NCBI RefSeq assembly: GCF_902505095.1
Contig: NZ_CABWIB010000001.1
Location: 1,254,688 to 1,318,687 of the forward strand
Origin: Oceanivirga miroungae
GTDB lineage: Bacteria; Fusobacteriota; Fusobacteriia; Fusobacteriales; Leptotrichiaceae
Length of the DNA stretch: 64,000 nucleotides
Reading direction: 5' to 3'
Both the position numbers and the translations under genes were made by a program. The notes below the pieces were generated by a model. It was not told the DNA's origin. It saw only the letters and a program-made list of their open reading frames with translations, and did no database searches. This document shows positions 57,473-64,000 of the stretch, in pieces. Position 1 is the first letter of the stretch, and each line of letters begins with the position of its first letter.

Positions 57473-58528
57473 TTATTTATATCTAACTTGTAAATTTAGC
57501 GTAAATACTATTTTTCCATTTTCTTTTCTTAAATTTAACATATCGTATCTTGTACTACTTGGACTATCAAGTTTAGTATTTTTCAAAAGATATTCTTTAA
57601 CTTCTTTTTCATGATATACCAAATCAAGAACATAAACATTTCCATCATTAGAAACCACAATTATTCCACCATTAACCTTCTTTTCTCCATCCCAATTTTC
57701 ACTTGGATTCATATTAAAACTAATTGCTAATAAAAAGTCTTCTAGTTTCTTTTTATATATTTTTTTTGAATATATTGTTGACATTGAAAATAGCTTTTCT
57801 AAATCTTTTGTACCATATATATATGAGTTCAATAGTGCTTCTGCTAATGCACTAGGTAATTTTGTATCTACTAATTCTAGGTTATTATTAAATTTGTCAC
57901 TTACAACTTCACTAAACTCAATGCTTCCTCCTAGTTCATATATCTTATTAACTCTATCAAATAGTTTTTTAGGTGTATTTATTGCATTTATTTCATCAAT
58001 ATATTTATCATCTATTCCATTAACAATGTATTTAAAATCTGTTTGTTTGCTCGAATTTAAAATTGTAGCAGGCTTACCTAATTGTGACTTTATACTATAT
58101 CCTAATAATACTTCATTATTTTTGAGATTATCAAAATTCAATAGCGTTATATCTTCTTTACTTTTATTATCTGCTTTTATGTTAGATGTAATTCCTTTTT
58201 CAAGTAACCATTTTTTTATTTTTGGAATACCAAATGACCCTTTTGATTTAGGAGCTTTTTGAATACTATTAAGTAATTCTTCCTTTTGACTAGATATATC
58301 TTTTTTATTTATGCTTATTTCTACATCATCAAATGTTAATAAGATATCATTTTCTAGAATTTTAAACTTTAAGATATTACTTTTTTTATTATTTGATATT
58401 ATTTCTTTAATCTTGAAAATATTATCTCTTTTTACATCAAAATCTGAATTCACAATTTTTAGCTTTTCATCTAATAATAGGTATAAAATTGCATATAGTT
58501 CGGACCATTCTCCTCTATTTTGCGCCAT
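57473..58528 (-). CDS. HpaII-like type II restriction endonuclease
   Basis: About 351 residues from ATG 58528 (MAQNRGEWSELYAILYLLL); GGAGG lies 8 bases upstream, while the ATG at 58549 precedes that site. The family pattern NRGEWSELYAIL at the N-terminus and LLGYSIKSQLGKPATILNSS (about 145-165) resemble the R.HpaII family, which cuts CCGG. Overlaps the methyltransferase stop by 14 bases. Recognition of CCGG is inferred from family resemblance and from the partner methylase. Confidence 0.75.
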   Translation of the reverse strand: MAQNRGEWSELYAILYLLLDEKLKIVNSDFDVKRDNIFKIKEIISNNKKSNILKFKILENDILLTFDDVEISINKKDISSQKEELLNSIQKAPKSKGSFGIPKIKKWLLEKGITSNIKADNKSKEDITLLNFDNLKNNEVLLGYSIKSQLGKPATILNSSKQTDFKYIVNGIDDKYIDEINAINTPKKLFDRVNKIYELGGSIEFSEVVSDKFNNNLELVDTKLPSALAEALLNSYIYGTKDLEKLFSMSTIYSKKIYKKKLEDFLLAISFNMNPSENWDGEKKVNGGIIVVSNDGNVYVLDLVYHEKEVKEYLLKNTKLDSPSSTRYDMLNLRKENGKIVFTLNLQVRYK

Positions 58529-59630
58529 AGATTTCCTCCAGTCTTGCACTCATGTATTCTGCCATACTTTCTACAACAGGTATACATACTGAATTCCCGA
58601 ATAATTTATATCTTTGTGTATTACTAATATCATCTGGTAAATTAAATTCATCAATATTATTTTTAATAAATCCATAATTAACAAAGCCTTGAAGTTTGCC
58701 CCATTCATTAGGTGTCATATATCTAATTCCTTCTAAATTTAATCTTCCTTTTTTCCCACCAATATTTTCTAAACCGTCAAATTCTTTTTTATACTGTCTT
58801 ATTAAATTTCTTTCTTTACCTGATCCTCCTGTTGCCATAATAGTATTTGCAACTGGATTCTTTTCGTCATTAACAACTATATATCCAAACCCAGATTTTT
58901 TAGACTCATGTCTTTTTTTATGTCTATTTAGAGTATTTAAATATTGTTGGGATAAGTAAAATTTAGCATCTACATTATTATCTATTAAATCATTTAAGTC
59001 CTTATATAGATTTAAATTTCTTCCTTTAGGTAAATTTGGGAAGCTATAGTCTTTGGGTAAATCTTCTCTTCTAAAACCCATTATAAATATTCTTGCTCTT
59101 CTTTGTGGAATCCCAAAATTAACTGGAGTTCTTACAACAGTTTCACTTGTAGCATTAAATTTTATTTTATCTTCATGTATAATTTTATCTACACCAACTA
59201 TATCATAACCTAATTCATAAAGCGTTTGAGCTATTACTTGAAAAGTTTTTCCTTTATCATGCTTTAATAATCCTTCTACATTTTCTAAAAGAAAGGCTTT
59301 TGGATTAGTAATTTTAATTATTTGTGCTATGTCAAAAAATAGTGTACCTCTTATTTTATCTTCAAACCCTTCTTTAAGTCCTGCTATACTAAATGATTGA
59401 CAAGGAAAACCTGCCAATAAGACATCGTAATCTATATTTGCCATTTTTTCTTTAAACTCTTTACTTGCTACATCATTGTAGGGATTTTCACCATAAATAT
59501 GTTCATATGCTTTACATGCATACTTATCAATCTCAGCAGAGAGTACATTTTTAAATTTATTTGTTTTTTCAAATCCTCGTCTTATTCCACCAATTCCAGC
59601 GAATAAGTCAACTGTTTTATATTTTTCCAT
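58515..59630 (-). CDS. DNA (cytosine-5-)-methyltransferase
   Basis: 371 residues with the standard C5-methylase motifs: I DLFAGIGGIRRGF (8-20), IV GFPCQSFSIAG (catalytic Cys77), VI LLENVEGLLKHD, VIII GIPQRRARIFIMGFR, target-recognition region with NTIMATGGSGKERNLIRQY, IX YMTPNEWGKLQGF and X RYKLFGNSVCIPVVE. It protects host DNA from the linked HpaII-like endonuclease. GAGAGGAAATATA precedes the start. Confidence 0.93.
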   Translation of the reverse strand: MEKYKTVDLFAGIGGIRRGFEKTNKFKNVLSAEIDKYACKAYEHIYGENPYNDVASKEFKEKMANIDYDVLLAGFPCQSFSIAGLKEGFEDKIRGTLFFDIAQIIKITNPKAFLLENVEGLLKHDKGKTFQVIAQTLYELGYDIVGVDKIIHEDKIKFNATSETVVRTPVNFGIPQRRARIFIMGFRREDLPKDYSFPNLPKGRNLNLYKDLNDLIDNNVDAKFYLSQQYLNTLNRHKKRHESKKSGFGYIVVNDEKNPVANTIMATGGSGKERNLIRQYKKEFDGLENIGGKKGRLNLEGIRYMTPNEWGKLQGFVNYGFIKNNIDEFNLPDDISNTQRYKLFGNSVCIPVVESMAEYMSARLEEIYGAK

Positions 59631-59814
59631 TATATTTCCTCTCTATAATTTCCATAACTTTAGCTTATAATATTTTTAAAAAGAAAAAGGTTTAATTCGT
59701 TTTTATTATCACATTTAATTATACCACTATAGATTGCTATTAACAATAATATATTTAATAAAATAGAACATGCCCTAACTCTTTATATTTTAGTAGTTCA
59801 TGTCCTTATTTTTA

Positions 59815-59973
59815 TTATTTTATCAAATATCCATCAATAACTTTTTTAAAATTAAAATAGTACTCCATTATTTTTATTTTGTCTTTATCTAACCTATCTA
59901 TATGGATTTTATATTTATCTTCACCTTCTGTTAGACCACCACAACCACAGAATAAATCTAGTACAGTGTATTT
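59815..59973 (-). pseudogene. Remnant of a second C5-methyltransferase
   Basis: The minus strand reads KYTVLDLFCGCGGLTEG (motif I of a C5-cytosine methylase) and then, in frame, EDKYKIHIDRLDKDKIKIMEYY, a charged tail ending with a stop at 59815. Everything from motif II onward is missing: an internal deletion fused the methylase start to the end of another gene, perhaps its endonuclease. No start codon in frame. The stretch 59631-59814 holds no other gene. Confidence 0.75.
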
Positions 59974-59976
59974 TTA

Positions 59977-60195
59977 TCATTTTTCATATTTATCATCTAC
60001 ACATTCTACTACTTCACTTATTTCACAATTTAAATAATTACAAATCTTTTCTAAAGTATTTGTACTTACATTTTCATTATTTTTTATTTTATAATAACTA
60101 CTTTTTGATATATTTGCATTGTTTATTAAATCTTTCACCTTGATATTCATTTTCACCATTTTTATCTTTAATGGATCATAACTTATTCTTCTCAT
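59977..60195 (-). CDS. XRE/Cro-type HTH regulator
   Basis: 72 residues. A compact helix-turn-helix of the kind found ahead of restriction-modification genes: MNIKVKDLINNANISKSSYYKIKNNENVSTNTLEKICNYL. AAGGGTAAT lies upstream of the ATG. It ends three bases before the methylase remnant, so it was the controller or leader gene of that lost R-M unit and may still bind nearby promoters. Confidence 0.8.
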   Translation of the reverse strand: MRRISYDPLKIKMVKMNIKVKDLINNANISKSSYYKIKNNENVSTNTLEKICNYLNCEISEVVECVDDKYEK

Positions 60196-60245
60196 AAAAT
60201 TACCCTTTTTTATTTTTATTATATCATTTTCATATAAAAATTTCC

Positions 60246-60293
60246 AAAAAAAAAGTACCTTAAAAGGTATTTTAATACCATTTTAAAGCACTT
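60246..60293 (-). terminator. Terminator of the alpha-glucosidase gene
   Basis: Minus strand AAGTGCTTTAAAA and TTTTAAGGTACTT pair fully with two G-U pairs, with an inner GGTATT/AATACC stem, then a run of T. A long stable hairpin. Confidence 0.75.
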
Positions 60294-60305
60294 TAATATT
60301 TTATT

Positions 60306-62192
60306 CTAAAATTCCCTGAAAATACTGCTATCCATACTATCAACACTTTGTCCACCATTTTTAAGTGTAAAAGTTTTCCCTTTTCTGACAAATATTAAAA
60401 ACTCATCTAAATTAACTTCTATGTAGTGGTGTCCTTTTTTTAATACTTCTTCTTTAATATCATTTTTTGATTTAACTTTTAACATTTTCATATCTTCTGG
60501 CAAGTATACATATCTTCCCTTTTTATTTTGCTCATATATTGGAGCTATCATTATTGAATCCCCTACTAATATTTGGTCTGTTATTTCCCTTGTTAATAAG
60601 TCTTTTTCATAATCAAATGCTAATGGTCTTAAATACATTGTATTATTTTCAACCGCTTTTTTAGTTTCATCATATATATAGTCTAATATTGAGTATCTAA
60701 ACTCTATAATATCTCTTAACTTTTCCATATTAGAAAATTCATAAACTTCCTGTCTTCTTGTACCTAGAGCACTATGATTTCTCATCAGTGGTGTAAATAT
60801 ACCAAATTGTAGCCATCTTTGCATAAGATCTGGTGTACAATTAGAACCAAATCCCCCTAAATCTGCACCATTAAATATAAAGCCTATCATATTTAGATTA
60901 ACACTCATATCCATATTCAATTTTAAATGACTCCACCATGATGAATTATCTCCTTGCCAAATACCGCCATATCTATGAGCTCCTATATATGACGATCTAC
61001 TAAACATTAATATTTCTTTATTTATTTTATTAAAATATTCTCCTGCAGCTTTTGTCATGTTATACCCATATAAGTTATGAACTATATCATGTCTATATCT
61101 TTTGCCTAAATAATTGTGATACATCAACTTATAATCTTCATTATTATTAGACAAAGTTAATACTCTATCTTTAAATTCAAAAAATTTATGTATATCTAGA
61201 TTAGTTCCCTTGTACTCTGTTATTTTATCTAACACTTCATTTAATCTGTCTTTTGTATAAAATATAGCTGGTTCATTCATATCATTCCAGAAACCTTCTA
61301 TCCCTTTATCTATTAAAAATTGATATTTTTTACCAAACCACTCTCTTACATTTTCATTTAAAAAATCAGGAAAGTGTACATCTCCTGGCCATACACCGCA
61401 TACTATATTATCCCCATTTTCTTTTGTTAAAAAGTAGCTATTTTTAACTCCTTCTTCATATACATCATAGCCTTTTTCTATTTTTACTCCTGCATCTATG
61501 ATTGGAATTAATCTAATATTTTCTTTTTTCATTTCCTTAACAAAACTTTCAAAGTCAGAAAATTTTTCATTATCTATAGTGAAATCTTTATAATCTTTCA
61601 TATAGTCTATATCAAGGTAAACCATATCTAGTGGTATATTATTTTCTCTATGTTTTTTAACAACTTCTTTTACTTCTTCTTTGTTAAAATAACTCCATCT
61701 ACTTTGACCATAACCAAAGGCCCATTTAGGTGGAAGATAACTTTTACCTATTAGTTCTCTAAACTCTTTTAATATATCAACTAATGAGCTAGCTTCAATT
61801 AAATATAGGTCATAGTCATTGTACTCAAAACTTATTTCTATTTTATTTATATCTGTATATCCTAAATCAAAAGTTACTTTACTTGGAGTATCAATAAAGA
61901 TACCAAATTTTTTAAAAGAATCTATCATTATATAGTTATGAGCTGCGTATAAAGAGCCTTTATCTTCTGTATGTACTGGATCATCTGATGTATTTGATAT
62001 ATACTTATACCCTCTTTTATTTATTCCCCTTACAGCCTGACCTAATCCATAAACTATATCAGAATCATTTAATGATATATTTATTTTATTATCTACAATC
62101 TTAATATATTCAGGTAATTCTTTTTCAATTTTTAATTCTTTTAAAACTGCAAATGTTTCTATTGGATTTCCAATTCTATATTTTTTTATCAT
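60306..62192 (-). CDS. GH31 family alpha-glucosidase
   Basis: About 628 residues from ATG 62192 (MIKKYRIGNPIETF), chosen for the GGAG before it. GH31 features: SYLPPKWAFGYGQSRWSY, the nucleophile in GFWNDMNEPAIF, MFSRSSYIGAHRYGGIWQGDNSSWW around the acid/base Asp, and NMIGFIFNGADLGGFG. No signal peptide, so it should cleave oligosaccharides in the cytoplasm. It has its own terminator, with a -10 TATAAT at about 62230-62225. Confidence 0.9.
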   Translation of the reverse strand: MIKKYRIGNPIETFAVLKELKIEKELPEYIKIVDNKINISLNDSDIVYGLGQAVRGINKRGYKYISNTSDDPVHTEDKGSLYAAHNYIMIDSFKKFGIFIDTPSKVTFDLGYTDINKIEISFEYNDYDLYLIEASSLVDILKEFRELIGKSYLPPKWAFGYGQSRWSYFNKEEVKEVVKKHRENNIPLDMVYLDIDYMKDYKDFTIDNEKFSDFESFVKEMKKENIRLIPIIDAGVKIEKGYDVYEEGVKNSYFLTKENGDNIVCGVWPGDVHFPDFLNENVREWFGKKYQFLIDKGIEGFWNDMNEPAIFYTKDRLNEVLDKITEYKGTNLDIHKFFEFKDRVLTLSNNNEDYKLMYHNYLGKRYRHDIVHNLYGYNMTKAAGEYFNKINKEILMFSRSSYIGAHRYGGIWQGDNSSWWSHLKLNMDMSVNLNMIGFIFNGADLGGFGSNCTPDLMQRWLQFGIFTPLMRNHSALGTRRQEVYEFSNMEKLRDIIEFRYSILDYIYDETKKAVENNTMYLRPLAFDYEKDLLTREITDQILVGDSIMIAPIYEQNKKGRYVYLPEDMKMLKVKSKNDIKEEVLKKGHHYIEVNLDEFLIFVRKGKTFTLKNGGQSVDSMDSSIFREF

Positions 62193-62232
62193 AATATTGC
62201 TCCATTCTTTTGTAATTTTATACAATTATATC

Positions 62233-62280
62233 ACTAAAAAAAAAGTATATCTAGAATATTTTTTTCTTTGATATACTTTT
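62233..62280 (-). terminator. Terminator of the nrdD-nrdG operon
   Basis: Minus strand AAAAGTATATC/GATATACTTTT, an 11-bp perfect stem followed by a T-run. It directly follows the nrdG stop. Confidence 0.75.
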
Positions 62281-62829
62281 CTATACTTTTATATATTTAT
62301 CTTCTTCTTCTTTTGATAATGCCCAGACTATCTTTTTTTCTTCTTCTGTTTTTCTTAAATCAATTACTCTTTGATTAGCAGATCCTCTAAATTGTAATTT
62401 TAAATCTAATAATTCTAGTATAAATTTACCATCAACTAAAACATCACAGTAGGATAAAAGTTCTTTAGTATATGGTAATTTTTTATACATATGCTCTGTA
62501 ATATATTCATAGGTAAAGCCTGAATAACACCATATTGTCTTATTAGGTAATACTTCTCTTACTTTTCTTACTAACTTGCATACCCACTCTTGATTTTTTG
62601 GATCTAGTGGTTCACCACCCAATAAAGTAAGCCCTCTAATAAATTCTCTATCAAGTGATTTTACTATTTCATCTATTGTATCATCTGTAAATTCAGCTCC
62701 AATATCAAATGACCAAATTTCTTCATTAAAACAACCTTTACAAGCATGTCTACAACCACTTACAAATAAAGAAACTCTAATTCCTGGCCCATTTGCTACA
62801 TCAAAGTGTTTTATAACTGAGTATTTCAT
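62281..62829 (-). CDS. nrdG: Anaerobic ribonucleotide reductase activating protein
   Basis: 182 residues. Radical-SAM motif SGCRHACKGC (Cys26, Cys30, Cys33) and GLTLLGGEPLDPKNQEW for SAM binding. It installs the glycyl radical on NrdD. The start overlaps the last base of the nrdD stop. Confidence 0.94.
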   Translation of the reverse strand: MKYSVIKHFDVANGPGIRVSLFVSGCRHACKGCFNEEIWSFDIGAEFTDDTIDEIVKSLDREFIRGLTLLGGEPLDPKNQEWVCKLVRKVREVLPNKTIWCYSGFTYEYITEHMYKKLPYTKELLSYCDVLVDGKFILELLDLKLQFRGSANQRVIDLRKTEEEKKIVWALSKEEEDKYIKV

Positions 62830-64000
62830 TATAGGTGTAATACCCTTTTAGAGATTTCTTTTGTTTTCCCTTCATTCCAGAAGTTTTCTCCTAAATATCC
62901 ACAAGTACGACGAGTAACATTCATCTTACCATGGTCTTTATTGTGACATTGAGGGCATTCCCATTCACCATCTTCATTTATTATTATTTCTCCGTCAAAT
63001 GAACAAATGTAGCAATAATCTGATTTTGTATTAAATTCAGCATATTGTATATGATCATACATAAATTTAACAACTTCCTCTATTGCTTCTAAATTCTTAG
63101 TTAAGTTTGGTATTTCAACATAAGATATAGCTCCACCAGTACTTAAACTTTGAAATTGTGATTCAAATTCAAATTTACTCATAGCATCTATATTTTCTCT
63201 AACATCAACATGATATGAGTTTGTATAGTAACCTTTGTCTGTAATATCTTTTATACTTCCAAATCTATTTTTATCTATTCTTGCAAATCTATAACATAGA
63301 CTTTCTGCTGGTGTTCCATATAGACCAAATCCTATACCTGTTTCTTTTTTCCATCTTTCACAAGTTTCACTTAATTTTTTCATTACTTTTAATGCAAATT
63401 CAGTTCCAATTTTATCAGTATGAGATACACCTTTAACTAATTTTGTTGCCTCGTATAGCCCAATATATCCTAATGATATTGTTGAATAACCACCTTTTAA
63501 GTATTTATCAATCTTTTCACCTTTTTTAAGTCTTGCTATTGCTCCATATTGCCAATGTATTGGACTTACATCTGAACTTGTTCCTAATAATCTATTATGT
63601 CTTGCCATTAAAGCTTCAAAAGCTAAATCAAGTCTTTCATCTAAAATTCTGAAGTATTCTTCTTCATTTTGACCGCTTAAAATTCCTATTTGTGGTAAAT
63701 TTAAACTTACAACACCTTGATTAAATCTTCCTTCAAACTTATATTCTCCCTTTTCATCTTTCCATGGTGATAAAAAGCTTCTACATCCCATAGGTGAGAA
63801 TGTATTTCCTTCATAATTTTCTGCCATTTTTTTAGCACTTATATAGTCTGGATACATTCTTTTACTAGAACATTTAATAGCTAATCTTGTTAAATAGTCA
63901 TATTCTCCACCTTTTAGAGAATTAAATTCATCTAAAACGTATACTAATTTAGGAAAGGCTGGTGTGATAAATACTCCTTTTTCATTTTTTATTCCTTCAT
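62829..64000 (-). CDS. nrdD: Anaerobic ribonucleoside-triphosphate reductase (partial)
   Basis: The C-terminal 390 residues are present; the 5' part lies beyond the window. The frame is open to base 64000 (GIKNEKGVFITPAFPKLVY). The zinc site has CYICSFDG and CPQCHN. The glycyl-radical loop is RRTCGYLGENFWNEG near the C-terminus. Makes deoxyribonucleotides without oxygen, consistent with an anaerobe. nrdG follows directly. Confidence 0.95.
   Translation of the reverse strand, partial: EGIKNEKGVFITPAFPKLVYVLDEFNSLKGGEYDYLTRLAIKCSSKRMYPDYISAKKMAENYEGNTFSPMGCRSFLSPWKDEKGEYKFEGRFNQGVVSLNLPQIGILSGQNEEEYFRILDERLDLAFEALMARHNRLLGTSSDVSPIHWQYGAIARLKKGEKIDKYLKGGYSTISLGYIGLYEATKLVKGVSHTDKIGTEFALKVMKKLSETCERWKKETGIGFGLYGTPAESLCYRFARIDKNRFGSIKDITDKGYYTNSYHVDVRENIDAMSKFEFESQFQSLSTGGAISYVEIPNLTKNLEAIEEVVKFMYDHIQYAEFNTKSDYCYICSFDGEIIINEDGEWECPQCHNKDHGKMNVTRRTCGYLGENFWNEGKTKEISKRVLHL

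Noticed and set aside
60246-60293. Hairpins with T-run near the defence island as a tracrRNA tail
   Set aside because: No anti-repeat precedes them. They directly follow the alpha-glucosidase stop and form its terminator.

Overview
This window looks like a low-GC (roughly 28%) Gram-negative-type chromosome from the Fusobacteria, most likely family Leptotrichiaceae (Streptobacillus/Sneathia-like). The reasons are the AT-rich codon use, the L27 N-terminal extension next to a Prp protease, lipoproteins with simple lipoboxes, GH13/GH31 and PTS sugar genes, an anaerobic ribonucleotide reductase, and abundant AAA-ATPase-like/PD-(D/E)XK proteins. Genus is inference; the 16S gene at about 35770-37285 would settle it.

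Layout. 1-2 kb: end of an iron(III) ABC transporter operon (permease cut by the window edge, then the binding protein). 2-13 kb: a mobile-element zone. It holds an AAA-ATPase-like/nuclease gene carrying an IS1634-type element flanked by a 306-bp direct repeat, an IS21-type element with a frameshifted istA, remnants of a Firmicutes-type conjugative element (TnpW, topoisomerase III tail), a KilA-N gene, a second intact IS21-type element, and a butanediol-dehydrogenase-like gene that has lost its start. 13-22 kb: EF-G-like GTPase, NrnA-type phosphoesterase, then a PhnD-C-E-E ABC transporter joined to a cytoplasmic 5'-nucleotidase-like enzyme and a thioredoxin-like protein. 22-32 kb: three tRNAs, a D,D-carboxypeptidase, endonuclease III, rplU-prp-rpmA, map, adk, and a division/cell-wall run murG-murC-murB-(J-domain protein)-ftsQ-ftsZ with no ftsA. 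32-37.4 kb: a complete rRNA operon (16S-23S-5S) followed by tRNA-Pro, Gly, His and Leu. 37.5-45 kb: tuf, rpmF, rpsA, ptsH, then a sugar cluster (lipoprotein amylase, HAD phosphatase, aldose epimerase-like, and a tandemly duplicated PTS EIIB).

44.9-60.2 kb is a defence island. It has a type II-A CRISPR-Cas locus transcribed on the minus strand (cas9-cas1-cas2-csn2-leader-array, 48 identical repeats plus one degenerate terminal repeat, 48 spacers). Immediately upstream of cas9, in the same tight run, are a MoxR-type AAA ATPase and a von Willebrand factor A protein with an HExxH site. Upstream of those lie a C5-cytosine methyltransferase with an HpaII-like endonuclease, and the wreck of a second C5-methyltransferase beside a small HTH regulator. 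No tracrRNA was found at the usual site upstream of cas9. The window ends with a GH31 alpha-glucosidase and nrdG-nrdD (nrdD is cut by the edge).

The most unusual observations are: the MoxR-vWA pair wired directly into a cas9 operon without an evident tracrRNA; the long target duplication that lets an IS1634-type element sit inside a gene without destroying it; the near-perfect internal duplication of the EIIB protein; and several housekeeping oddities (endonuclease III without its fourth cluster cysteine, HPr with Asn at position 46, ftsZ without ftsA).
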